Assembly: GCA_019448385.1 (NCBI GenBank)
Contig: JAGTXO010000014.1
Coordinates: 496,001 to 560,000, forward strand
Direction: 5' to 3'
DNA length: 64,000 nt
DNA from: Diacronema lutheri
Taxonomy: Eukaryota > Haptophyta > Pavlovophyceae > Pavlovales > Pavlovaceae
Position 1 is the first letter of the stretch. The number at the start of each line of letters is the position of its first letter. The translations under genes were made by a program, and so were the position numbers. The notes beneath the pieces are model-generated. The model was not told the DNA's origin and made no database searches. It saw only the letters and a program-made list of their open reading frames with translations. Positions 40,201-53,400 of the stretch are shown here, in pieces.

Positions 40201-43200
40201 CGCTCGCAGCCCGCCGATGCGCGACGTCGACGGCGCCCTGCGGCCCTCACCGTCCTGGCCGCGCACACGCCTCGTCTGCGGCCGGCGCCTCGCGCCTCTG
40301 CGCCGCGCGGGCGCGCGCCCGCCGCCCGCACACGCCGCGCCGAGTTCCCGCGCGCGCGCTGCGCAACCCGACAGCGACGCGCCGGCGTGCGCGCCGCGGC
40401 GCTCGGCGCCTGTCGGTGCGCCGCCGCGCGCGCGTGGCCTGTGCGCGGCGCGCGCACGGCGCGTCCTCGACGTCGCCGGCCGCGCGGCGCGGAGCGCGCG
40501 CCTCGGCGCGCGCATCACGCGCCAGCGCACGCCGGGCCCGTCATCGGAGCCCTGCACGGCCGAGAGCGGCGACGGCGCGGGCGCCGGCGGCATCGGCGCG
40601 GCGGCGCCTGGCGCGGCGACGATGCGCGCCACCGGCGCGCGCGCAGCGCGCGCTGCGGCGGCGGCGGTCGGTGGCGCCTCGCGTCTCGCGCGCCGCGCGA
40701 TGGCAAGCGCCGCCGCCGCTGCCACCTCCATAGCCGGCGCTGCCGCCTCCACCGTCGCCGCCGCCGCCGTTGCCATCGGCGCGGCCGTCACGTCACCGGC
40801 GTTCGCCGCGGCGCGTGGCATGGCGGCCGCATGCGTCGCTGCCTGCGCCCGCCCCACCGCCGCGCAGGCGGCCGCGTCGCGCGCGCTCGGCGCGCTCTTC
40901 GTGCTCGTCGACGCGGCCGACGCGGCGGGCGACAGCGACGCCGCGCTCGGCGCGCTCGCGGCCGCGGTCGACGCGACGGAGCTGCGCCCGCCGCCGGCCT
41001 TTTGGCGCGCGGGCCGCGCCGCGGCGTACGCACCGCGTCCGCCGCCCCTCAACTCGGCGCGGCTTCGCTACAACCGGCGCGCGCGCGCACCTAGCCCTCC
41101 CGTCGCGGCCGCGCCGCGCAATCTCGAGCGCGCGGTGCGCGAGCTCACGCGCGCCGCGCGCGCTGAGCGCGAGCGCGCGCCGGCGCCGCGCGGCGCGCGC
41201 GGCGGCGTGCTCCACGCGCTGCGCGCGTCGCTCCCCGTGCACGCGCGCGTTGCGCTCGGCACGGACGCGGAGCTGCGCGCGGACATTGCCGCGTTCGCGC
41301 GCGCGCGCCGCGAGCTGCACAGCTTCACCGACGCCGAGGTGGCGGCGCTCGCGCGCCCGGACGGGCCGCCGCTGCCCGTGCGGCTCGCGTGCACGGCGGT
41401 CGCGCGCGCGCGCGGCGTGACCGTGCTGCTCGACATCGTGCCGCGCGGCGGCGGCGCACCCGAGCGGCTCGTGTGCCGCGCCCGTCGCCGCGGCGCCGCC
41501 ACGCGCACGCCACGGCCGACAGCCGCCGTTATCGCGCGCGCGCCTTGCATAGCGGCGCGCGTTGGCCACACTGAGCCGGCGCGCGCGTGCGCGGGCGGAC
41601 CGATCGGGGTCGTGCGCCTCCGTTCAGCGCGCCGCCGTTCTTGGCGTGGGGCGCGGCTCGACGTGCACACCCGCGAGCGGCTGGCCACACCGGTGCCATG
41701 CCACGTCGTGGCCTGCGCCGCCGCCTCGGCCATCGGCGCGTGCGTCGCTCGCGCGCGGCTTGGGCTTGCACGGCTGGCGCGCGCGTGGCCCTGCGCCTCC
41801 GCTCCACTAGCCACTGCTGCTGTCGCCTTCGCGCCTGCCGCCGACGGTGTTTTCCCCGCCGCACTAGCCGCTCCTGCATCCGCCTTCGCGCCTGCCGCCG
41901 ATTTTCCCGCCCCACTAGTTGCTCCTGCATTCGCCTCCGCGCCTGCCACCACCGGCGTTTTCCCCGCGCCACTAGCCGCTCCCGCTGTCGCGTCCGCGCC
42001 TGCCGCCGCGGGCGTGTCTTCCGCCCCACTAGTCGCTGCCGCTGCCGCCCTCCAGGCCGCCTCCGACGGCGTTTTCCCCGCCCCACTAGTCGCTGCCGCT
42101 GCCGCCTTCCAGGCCGCCTCCGACGCCTTTTCCCCCGCTCCACTAGCCGCTGCCGCTGCCGCCCTCCAGGCCGCCTCCGACGGCGTTTTCCCCGCTCCAC
42201 TAGCCGCTGCCGCTGCCGCCCTCCAGGCCGCCTCCGACAGCGTTTTCCCCGCCCCACTAGTTGCTCCTGCATTCGCCTCCGCGCCTGCCACCACCGGCGT
42301 TTTCCCCGCGCCACTAGCCGCTCCCGCTGTCGCGTCCGCGCCTGCCGCCGCGGGCGTGTCTTCCGCCCCACTAGCCGCTCCTGCATCCGCCTTCGCGCCT
42401 GCCGCCGATTTTCCCGCCCCACTAGTTGCTCCTGCATTCGCCTCCGCGCCTGCCACCACCGGCGTTTTCCCCGCGCCACTAGCCGCTGCCGCTGCCGCCC
42501 TCCAGGCCGCCTCCGACGGCGTTTTCCCCGCCCCACTAGTCGCTGCCGCTGCCGCCCTCCAGGCCGCCTCCGACGGCGTTTTCCCCGCCCCACTAGTCGC
42601 TGCCGCTGCCGCCCTCCAGGCCGCCTCCGACGCCTTTTGCCCCGCTCCACTAGCCGCTGCCGCTGCCGCCCTCCAGGCCGCCTCCGACGGCGTTTTCCCC
42701 GCTCCACTAGCCGCTGCCGCTGCCGCCCTCCAGGCCGCCTCCGACAGCGTTTTCCCCGCCCCACTAGTTGCTCCTGCATTCGCCTCCGCGCCTGCCACCA
42801 CCGGCGTTTTCCCCGCGCCACTAGCCGCTCCCGCTGTCGCGTCCGCGCCTGCCGCCGCGGGCGTGTCTTCCGCCCCACTAGCCGCTCCTGCATCCGCCTT
42901 CGCGCCTGCCGCCGATTTTCCCGCCCCACTAGTTGCTCCTGCATTCGCCTCCGCGCCTGCCACCACCGGCGTTTTCCCCGCGCCACTAGCCGCTGCCGCT
43001 GCCGCCCTCCAGGCCGCCTCCGACGGCGTTTTCCCCGCCCCACTAGTCGCTGCCGCTGCCGCCCTCCAGGCCGCCTCCGACGGCGTTTTCCCCGCCCCAC
43101 TAGTCGCTGCCGCTGCCGCCCTCCAGGCCGCCTCCGACGCCTTTTGCCCCGCTCCACTAGCCGCTGCCGCTGCCGCCCTCCAGGCCGCCTCCGACGGCGT

Positions 43201-44346
43201 TTTCCCCGCGCCACTAGCCGCTGCCGCTGCCGCGTCCGCGCCCGCCGCCGCGGGCGCGTCTTCCGCCCCACCAGCCATCGCCGCCGCGCCCGCCGCCAAC
43301 GCGCGCACCGCCAACGTGCCCGTTGCCAACGAGGCTACCGCCACCGAACCAGCCGCCCTTGAGCTTCCCCTCCAACCCGCCAACTCGGCGCTGCTTGCGT
43401 GGGCGGGCGACGCGGCTGCGCGCCGGCTGGCCGCCGCCGCCGCGAGCGCCGGCCTCCCGCAGGCAGAGGTGGAGCGCATCGCCAGCGGCGACATGCTCGC
43501 CTCAACCGTCGACGCGTGCTGCGAGGTCGTGCTGCGCGTGCACGGGCAGGCCGGCGGCGGGCATGTCTGCCACGTGCCGCTCGCCGCGCAACCCGCGGTG
43601 TTTCAGGACGACGCCGAGCGCGCCGCGCTGCTGCACCGCCTGCGCAGCGAGGCGACAACGCAGGCTGTCATCGGCGTGTGGAGCCCGTCGGACGAGCGCG
43701 GCGGCGCGGGCGGTGACGACGGCGCGCAGCTCGCCTCCGGCCATTTCACCGCGTTGCGCCTTGTGCGCGTCGCGCGCGCGGGCGAGCATCGCTACGACGC
43801 GGTGCTCGTCGACACGCTCGCGTCGCCCTGCAGGCAGGCGCTCATGCTCGCCAAGGCGATAACTGCCACGCTGCACGCGGCGGGTCTCGACATTTCGCGC
43901 GTGCGCCGCGCGCTGCTGCTCAACGAGGCGGCGCAGCGTGGCGCGACGTGCGGCCTCGCGATAGTGGGCGCGCTCAACGACGCGCTCGCCGCGGCGGGCT
44001 GCTCGTCCGCGCCGCGCACGTTCAGCGTGGCGGACATGTACGCTGTCGGCGAGCGCCTCCGCGTCGCGCTGACCGGCGCGGCCAGCGATCGTGCGCCGGG
44101 CGGCGTCTGCGCGGTCACGAGCGCGGTGCGCGGCGGGGGCAGCCCCGATGGCGCCGAAACGCCGCCGCAGACGCGCGGCGCCAAGGCCGCCGCTGGCGTC
44201 ACCGCCGCCGCCACCGCCGCCGCCACGCCGCCGCCGCCCGCGCTGGGCGCCGCCGCCGCCGCCACCGCCGCCGCCGCCGCTGCTGCCGCCGCCGTGGCCG
44301 CGCCGCCACCGCCGCCACCGCCGCCGCCGGCCGGCGACGCGGGCGA

Positions 44347-44419
<73 letters not shown>

Positions 44420-47400
44420 GCCGCGCGCACGTTCTTGAAGCTCGCGCCCAGGGCGCGCGCGGCCGCCTCGGCGCGTGAGGCGTTGCGCGCCGCGTGTGCG
44501 CGCGCGGACGCGGCGGCGTCGTCACACGCGTCGGCGCCGCACGCGCCCGCCGGTGCGCGCCGCCGGCGGCGCGCGGGCGCAGGCGAGCTGGCGCTCGCGG
44601 CTGCGCGCGCGCTCGCCTCGACGGAGCACGGCGATTTGACGGACGACGCGCTCGAGGCCGCCGTCGAGCAGGAGCTGGGCGACGAGCGCGGCCAACTGCT
44701 GCTGTGCACGCGGGGCGCAGCGGCGCAAAGGCCCGCGCTTTGCCGGCTCCTGAAGCACGCGTGCGCGTCGGCGCGCGCGGCGAAGCGCGCGCAATTCACG
44801 GTGTTCGTCGTGCGCGCGGCCACGCGCGGCGAGCGGGGGGGCGCCGCCGCGAGGCGCGTGGACTCGGTGGTCGAGCTGTCGTGCGCGCTGCACGAGAAGG
44901 CGGGCGCGCTCGGCGGCCTCCAGCGCGTCTGTGTGCGTGGCTTCGCCCTCGAGCGCCGCCGGACACTCGACGCTGGCGCCGAGGCCGGCGCGTCCGCCAT
45001 CGGCCAGGACGAGCAGGTCGAGGCAGAGGCGGGCGAGGCGTGCGTCGCCGGCGTGACGATGGCCAAGCAGCTGCGTCAGTTTGCCGAGCAAGCTGCCCGC
45101 GACGACGTGCTCTTCCACGTCGCCGTGTCCGAGGCCGACGCCCACGCCCGGCTGGCGCGCGTTGCGGGTGACGATGTCGGCGCGTACAGCGTCGTGCTCG
45201 CAGTCGCCGGGCTCGTCTGGCTGGCCAAGGCCGACGAGGTTGCGCCGGCGGCCGCCCAGCCCGCCGCCGTGCCGCCCGCCGCCCCGCCTGCTGCCGCCAC
45301 GTCCGCCGACGCCGAGCGCGACGCCTCGCCTTCCGACCGCCTGCGCGCGCTGACGCTCGCCGTGCGAGTCGCGCTCGCGCGCGGCGTGCTGCGCCACCTC
45401 CTCGCCGACGCGTCGCCGGGCGCGTCCGCGACCGCTGGCGGTAGTTGCGCGACGCCCGTCGAGGCGGCCACGTCCGCCGCCGCGCCGCCCGCCACGGGCG
45501 TCGTGACGAGTGGCGTTGCGGCGGGCGCTGTGGCGGCCGCACCGGCTGCTGCGGGCGGTGCGATGGCGGGTGCATCGCCCATCACGCGGCCGGCGAAGCG
45601 CGCGCGGCGCACGCTCACCGCCGCTCCAGCCGCCTCGGCCGTTGCGGCCGCTGGAGGCGCACGCGCGGGCGCACGCGGCGCGGCCGGCGCGCCTCGCGCG
45701 CGCGCCGCGCGCGCGCCGGCCGAGTACGTCTGGCTTGCCATCGCGCGCCGGATGCTGGCGGCGCGACACGCGGCGGCCGCGGGCGGCGACTTTGTCGCGT
45801 CGTGCGTCGCCGCGATGCAGGCCGAGTACGGCGACGGCTGTGCCGTCGTCGTCGGCGACGCGCCTGATGACGCCTTGGTCGAGGCTGCGGCGGCGGCGCT
45901 GCTCGAGGGCAAGCACGCGGCGGTGAGCCTCGGCTGCGTCGACCGGCCGGCGGTGCTCGTCGTGCAGCGCGCCGTGGACGCGCCCACGTCGCGCGTGCAC
46001 GGGTGGTGCGCGCACGCGGCGGGCGCCGCCGAGTTTGACGAGGGCGCCGCGCACGGCGTGTTCAACGCGATCGTCGAGCGCGCGTGGGCGCTGCGTCCGG
46101 ACCCGGCCGACGGCAGCCCGCCGCCCACGCGCACGTGGGAGGTCGAGCAAATCGCTGGCGACGCGCCCGACCAGGCGGGCGTGGCCGCGCTGCGCGTGCT
46201 CTACGCGCTCGTCGCGGCGCACGGCCGCTACCGCTCGGCCGCCGCGCTCTTTGGCGCGCTCGCGCAGCTGCACGCGCCCGACGCCGCCGGCGCGCGCGCG
46301 GAGGTCGTCGCGGCGGCGTGCGCGGTGCCGCCCGGCGCGCGGCCGGGCGCCGCGCCGGCGGCCGCGCGGGACGACGCGAGGGAGCGCGCATGGGACGGCG
46401 CTCAGATCGCCGCGCTCGCCGTCGGCGCGGACGCTGCGCGCAGGCGTGTCGCGCCCGTGCGCGCGCTCGTCGACGCGCTCGGCACGCCACCGACCTCGGC
46501 GATCACGGGCGGGCCGGCGGTCCGGCTCGCGGGCGCGGGCGACGGCGGCCACGGTGCACGGTGGGTGGGCGGGCAGGCGGCGACGCCCGCCGAGCAGCTG
46601 CCGAGGGAGCTGCTGCGCGCCTACCACGAGGCGGTGCTGTGCGTCACGCCCGGCAGCCTCCAGCTCGGCCCGGCGGCGCTCGACGCGGTCACGCGGCCGC
46701 GCGAAAACGACACGCTGGAAGGCCTCCTCGCGCGCGTCAGCTGGCAGTGCGGCGCGAGGGCGAGCACGTGCGCCATGCTCGCCACGTTTTCCGAGCAGGC
46801 GGGCACCGGCTCGCGCGTCGCGCTCAAGGCCCTCCGCACGAGCTCCGACCTGGCCGGGCTGACGGCGGCTGCGGTCGGGCAGCAGGCGCCGCAGACGCCG
46901 CCGCCGCCGCTTCTCGTGATGCTCGGCCGCTGCCCCAGCCCGCTCGTCGGCGGCGGCCTCTTCCCGCCCGACCGCGCGACGGGCGAGCCGGCGGTGCACG
47001 CGGCGACGTCCGAGCTCGCCGTCGAGCTGCTGCGCGACGCGCGCGCGCTGGCCGGCACGGACGGGCGGCTCGTCGTGCTGTGCCTCGAGGCGTCCAACCC
47101 GCTCTGGTTCTGCCCCAAGGTGCGCGAGCTCGAGCTGCCGCGGACGCGGTCGGACGGCGTGCGCGCGTCCGTCTGCACCTGCCCTGCGACGTGCAGCGAT
47201 GCGCGCGGCGCGGCGGGTGGCGCTGCCCGCGGCGCATCGACGCGGCCGGCGGCGCGCGCGATCAACAAGGCGGTGCTCGACCACTTCGTCGCGCTTTTCG
47301 GCCGCGAGGGCTTCGCGACCTTTGAGTTTGCGGGCGGCGGCGAGGCGAGCTGGCTGTTCGACAGCGCGGCCGGCACGACGACCGTCGCGGCGTGCGCGTC

Positions 47401-50400
47401 GCTGCCGCCGCGCATGGGCGATGGGCAGCTGGCCATCCGGCGGCACACGCTCGGCACGGGCGCCGACGCGCCGGCGCACGCCGTCGTCTCGCTCCGCGTC
47501 GCGCACGTGAGCCACGCCATCCGCCGCGCGGCGGACGACGGCGGCGCGCGCGCCGAGCGGATGGCGCGCGCCGCGCGCGCGTTCTGCGATGTGGCGGCCG
47601 CGCTGCGCGTCGACGCGATCCTGGCGGAGGTGCCCGAGGACCGCCCGACGGGCACGCCCTTCCTTGGCGGGCTGCTCAAATGTTGGGACAAACGCAACGG
47701 GAGCTGGACGGCGCCAGCCACGCTCGCGCTCGGAGACGTGCGCGAGGTGGCCAAGCGGACGGCCGACGCAGCGGCCGGCCGAGCGGACGAGGTCCCTGCG
47801 GCTGGCCGTCCGCAGGTCGCGGCGCGCGCGTGCGCTGGCGCGATTGGCGGCGGCGCGGGCGCGGCGGGCGCCTCGGACGCTGCGCCGCGTGCACTGGCGG
47901 GCGCGTCGGGTGCGCGCACGGACGGCGGCCCTGCCGACGCACCGCGCCAGCTGGAGAGCCGCTACGGCGAGGCGAGCAAGCTCGACCTACCCCAAGATTC
48001 CACTACGGGCCGCGTCCTCGACGCTCGCGAGGCCCAGGACCGCGCGCGCGTGCCTGCTGCGCCCGACGGCACAGCGCTGCGCCGCGTGCTCGACGCCGTC
48101 GGCGCGGGCGCGCCCGCGCAGCGCAGCCCGCGCTGGCACGACGAGCGATGGGAGGAGGTCACGGGCAGCAAGGTTGGCGACGTCGTGAACGACAACGCCG
48201 GCGTCGCGCACGAGACGCTCACCGACGAGTACGTGCACCGGCGGCGGCGCGAGGTGCGGACCAAGGCGACGACCGCGGGCATCCTCGGCGAGGCCGTCGC
48301 GCTGCGCAAGCTGGCGGCCGCGTACGGCATCACCGTCGTGTGCAACCTGCCGATGGTGCGTGCGGACCCGCACGACAAGAGCGCGCCGTTCGCCTTCTCG
48401 CCGGACGGGCTCGCCATCCTCCCCGAAAACAACGAGCAGGTCCTCGTCGAGGTGAAGACGCTCACCAAGGCGGGCGCCACGGCGCACGAGGACGGGCCGC
48501 CGCAGCCGCACCGCGATCAGCTGCAGCTCGGCATGCACGTCCTCGGCGTGAGCAAAGCGCTCTACGTGCAGTACCTCAGGCACGAGGACCGGATCGTCGT
48601 GCACGTCGTGACGCGCGGCGCCGGCTGGCTTGCATTCGCGCAGCCGAGGGTGCAGGCCTTCTGGGCGCGCGTCGTCGAGCGGCGCGCGCGGCTCGAGCGC
48701 GCGCGCGCCGACCACCCGGCTGCGAGCCGGCGGCACCGGCGGCAGCAGACGCCGGCCGGGCCGCCGCTCGTGCTCGCGCTGGACGGGCGCATCCCCGCCG
48801 CGCGCGCCGCCGCGCTGCACGCCGTCGCGCACGGCACCGCGAGCGCGGCGGCGGTGACGGCGGCGGCGGCGACGGGCGACGCGACGGCGTTGCAAGACGC
48901 GATCGCGGCGCTGCGCGCGCCCGTCGGCAATGCGGCGATCGACAGCGCAGCGCGTGCGGAGCGCGCGGCCGTCGAGCGGGCGATCGCGTACCTCGGGCAG
49001 CCGGCAGGCGACGCCGCCGCCCGCGGCACGGCCGAGGCGGCCGAGGAGGAGAGGACGGTCGACGCCGACATCTGCGCGTTGCTGCACCAGCTCGGCGCGA
49101 GCGTGGCGCACGTGCACGTCGAGGACGCGGATTGCGTCACGCGTGAGCACTGGGGCGGGGCGGTGCTCGCTGCAGCGGGCGACCCGTCGAGCGCCCCCGC
49201 CATTTCGAGCGTCATCGTCGCGCACATCGTGCGCCTCGCCGGCTTTGGCGTCGAGCTCCCGCAGTCGATTCGCGTCGCCCCCAGCACGGCCGACTGGCAC
49301 GAGGGCTGGCTCGACGTGCAGTGCGTGCTGCTGCGCACGCGCCGGCGCGGGCGGCGCGACGACGACTTTGTGGCCGTCGTCAGGCGCGGTGGGCGCTGGT
49401 TTGCGTGCGAGCCCGGCCGCGCGCGGCGGCTGCAGTGGCGGTCGGTCCTGCGCCGCGCGCGCGGCGGCGTCGACGGGACCGGCGAGGAGGCGTTCGCGGT
49501 CGTCTACGTGCGGCGCGGCGACGCGGCCGGCGACGCGGCTGGCGACGCGCAGGCCGAACGGGCGCGCGGCGGGCGCGCGCGCAGGCGCACGCGCGGCGGC
49601 ACGCGCAAGCGCAAGCGCGGCGCCTCCGCCGGGCTCGAGGCGGCCGCGCCCGCCGGCGCGCCGGCGGGCGCTGCTCACCGCCCGCCCGCCAGGCGTGCCA
49701 CGGTCGCCGCGCGCACCACGCGCTCTGTGACCGACGCGCGGCACTCGGCGCCTGCCGCCACGGTTGCACCTGTCTTCGACTGGCGCGCCGGCCGCCCGCC
49801 CCCTGCCGCCGCCGCCGCCGCCAAGCGCGGCCAGGCGCTCGAGCCGGGGCAGTTCGCGCGGCCGCGTGGGCGCGCGCCATGGGGCAAGGTCTGGGACAGA
49901 GTCTCGGGTGCGTGGGCGGACAAGCCGACTGGTGCTGCCGTCGCCGCCGCGCCGCCGCCGCTGCCGCCCGCCGCCGCGCCGCCGCCCGCCGCCGCGCCGC
50001 CGCCCACCGCCGCGCCGCCGCCCGCCGCCGCGCCGCCGCCCGCCGTCGCGCCGCCGCCCGCCGCCGCGCCGCCGCCGCCGCCGCCACCGGCGGCGCTCGG
50101 CCGCCGGCAGCACGTCGGCGCGGGCGGCAGCGCGGCGGGCCGGCGGCTCGCGGCCATCGCACGGCGGCAGCGCGGCGTGCGCGCGCCGCCGCCCGCCGCG
50201 CGCTTCCTCGCCACGCTGCCGCCACCGCCACGCGACGGCCTCGCGCGCACGAGCAAGCAGGCGCGCGCGAGGCGCAACGCGGACGGACGGCCGGCGCACG
50301 CGCGCGCGGCCAACGCGCGCGCCTTCTACCGCGGCGTGGAGCTCGGCGTGCACGCGACGCGCGCCATCGTCGACGCGCGCCACGCCGACCTGCCGCAGGC

Positions 50401-53400
50401 CGTCTTCGTGGCGGAGGCGCGGGCGATCGTCGCGCGCTCCGCCGGCGGCGGCGCGCTGCTCGCGCCGGACGACGTGCGCGACCTGTGCGACGCGCAGACG
50501 GACGCCGATCGCGCTGCGATCTGGGCGTCGGTGGGCGCGCACGAGGCGACGCGCATCTTCGCGCTCGTCACGCGCAACGCGAGCTTGGCGGGCGCGGCGC
50601 TGCTCGTGCTGCACACGCCGGCGGGCGCGCCGGCGCGCGCGCTCGGGCTCGTGGCGACGCGCTCGCGCGCGCCGTCGACGGGCGCGCCGCGCGACGCGCA
50701 CAGGGCGCTGGTGCAGCGGTTGGACGTGCTGATGGACGCGATCGCCGCGGCGCGAGGCGCGTCGCCGCTCGAGCTCGAGCTCGCGCTCGCGCCCGAGCCG
50801 CAGAGCGCGTGCAACGCGCGTGCGGCCGCGCTGCTCTGCCTGCAGGCCGTCGCGGACGCGAGCGGCCGTCCCGCCGCTGAGGACGCGCTGGCCGCGCTCG
50901 ACGACGCGCGCGGCATCGACCGGCACTGCCACGCCGTCCGGCAGCAGATCGAGGCGAAGCTCGCGTGGCGGCGCGCCGACGGCGCCGTCGGCGTTGACGG
51001 CGCCGACGGCGCGCCCGCGCTCGCGCCTGCCGCCGCACCGCCGGCGTGCGCGCCGGCGCACGCTGCCGGCGAGGCGGCGGTCGACCAGGCGATCGTCACG
51101 CGGGTGCGCGACGCGCTGCGCGCGTGGGCGACGACTGGCACCGCGCCCAGCGCGGCGGTGCTCGACGACGCCTGCGCCGCGTACACGGCCCGCGCACGCG
51201 CGCGCAAGGACGCGCGCACGGCGCTGGGCCCGACGCGCGCGGCCGAGCTGCTCGCCGCGGCCGCGCGCGGCGGAGCCGACGGGGCGGATGCCGCGCGCGC
51301 GCTGCTCGGCGGCACGCCGCGCCTGCTCGTCGTGCTCCTCTGCGTGCCCGTCGCCGCGCCGTCCGGCGAGCCGCCGCGCCCGGTCGGGCTGCTCGTCGCC
51401 GACCGGCCGACGGACGACTCGCGCCCGGCCGCGCTCGTGCGCTACGACTTTGCGCCGCTCGACGCGGACGTGGCCGTCGCGGTCGGCGCGCATGCCGTCG
51501 CGCTGGCCAGTGCGATCTGGCCGCTGCTCGCGGCCGAGGGGGAGCCGCGGCCATCGCCCGTCGTGCGCTCGCAGCCGCGCGGCGGCGACGATGGCGCGCG
51601 TGCGCTCGCAACGTTCGCGTGCCTCGACGCGCTGATGACCGCCAGCGTCGGCGCGCACGGCCTCGCGGGCGGCGCGGGCATGCTGCCCGCGCTGGTCGCG
51701 CGAGGCGCCGCGGCCGCCCAGCGCGAGCGGCAGCTGCGCGCGGCCGCCGAGAGGCTGGGCGGCACGGTCGCTGGGTGGCCGGACACGGGCGCGAGCGCGG
51801 CGGGCGCGAGCGTCGACGAGGAGGCGCGCACGTACGAGGTCGAGGCGGTCGTCGACGAGCGCCGCAAGGCGGGCAAGAAGGTGACGTTCCAGTTCCGGAT
51901 CAGGTGGCGGGGCTACGACGAGAGCGCCGACACGTGGGAGCCTGAGGCCAACGTGAGCAGCGACCTCGTCGCCCAGTTCCGCAAGACGCGCGACGAGCAG
52001 AAGCGGCGCGCGGGCGTATCGGGCAGCGGCAGCGGCGGCGCGGGCGCGGCGTCGGCATTGGCGTCGGCGCCGCTTCGCGCGCACGGCGAGTCGGGCGCCG
52101 CGGGCAAGCGCGCCGCGGCGGGTGCCGCCGCGAGCGCGCGCGACGCCGCGGGCGCGCGCGCGCCGAGCGTTCCCCGCGCGCGCGGCGTCGAGCGCGCGCG
52201 CGTGGACGAGCCCGCTGCGCCGAGCGCGCGCGCCGCCGGCGGCGCGACGGCGCGCACGCGCGTCAGCGTGCTCCCGGGCTTCGTGGTCAAGCGCTCGACG
52301 CTCAACGCGGGGCCGCAGGCGGTGACGGCGCAGCCCGGTGCGCGGAAGGAGCTGCGGCGCATCGCGGCGGCCGTGCACAGGCTCACGACACAGGCGTACC
52401 GCGTCATCAACAAGGTGGTGCGCGACGAGGCTGCGGTGGCGAGCGCGCAGGCCGTCGGCGCGGCGTCGGGCGGCCCGTCGACCAGCGTGCACACGTCGAC
52501 CACGATGGACAAGGGAACCGTCCGTGCGATCTTCTCGGCCATCGGCTGGCACAAGGACGAGAGCACGTACGGTGCAGCGCCCCGAGGCAAGCCCGCCGAG
52601 CAAGCCGCCGCGCAGACCAAGGCGGCGACGGCGCGCGCCGTCGGCGAGATGGCCGAGGGCGTCCAGCCCGTCTGCGCGGTGGGCCTCACGGAGATCCTCG
52701 AGGCGGAGGCGACGCAGGTGTCCACCGCGTGCCTGATGCATCCATCGCGCGTCGTGAACGGGCTGCTCCGCGACGTCGTCCGCGCGGCAGTCGAGCGCGA
52801 CGAGGCGCTCGTCGCGCTGCCCGAGATGCAGCGAAACGCGCGCGTGCGCGAGCTGTGCGAGCGGCTGCTGCGCGGCGACGTGGAGGGCGCGCGCGTCGGC
52901 TGCCCCGCCGCGCTCGACCGCCACCTGCCCGACATGGTCCTCCACAAGATCGACTACAAGTGCACGCCCACGAAAAGGTGGAACTACGACCGGCACACGA
53001 CGCGCTACTTCCTCGTGCAGATCCGCACCCTGCAGCACGTGGCCGAGGGGCAGGCGCTGCTCTGCCGGCTCGCGCACATCCACACGCAGCTGACCGGACG
53101 GCCGCCGCGGTACAATGTGGCGCCGCTGCGCACGCACAATGTGCGCGCGAGGCGTGGCTGCCGCTGCCGCCGCCGAGCGCCCAAGCGCGCGCGCCGCCGC
53201 CGTGCGCGCCGCCCCGCGGCCAGGTTGGTCACGCGCCCGCGCGCTCGCGCGCCGCGCGCTGCGCGCAGGTGCCGCGCAACGTGCGCCTCGCCGCGAGCGC
53301 CATCTGGGTGACGCTTTCGGATGACGAGCGCAAGGAGCTGCGCGCGCGGCTCAAGGCGCTGGACCTGCGCGACCACGATGGCGAGCCGATCAAGTGGACA

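Noticed and set aside
41810-43270. CRISPR-like array
   Set aside because: Units are contiguous 57-bp coding repeats without unique spacers.
47987-53137. A minus-strand open frame of 1,716 codons antisense to the nuclease region
   Set aside because: It mirrors the codon bias of the plus frame (G/C third positions), shows no domain and is Arg/Ala/His-rich; the plus strand has clear motifs throughout.
53100-53280. Frameshift or pseudogene in the Fanzor
   Set aside because: A consensus GT-AG, 128-nt, phase-0 intron joins the two frames exactly, so no mutation need be assumed.
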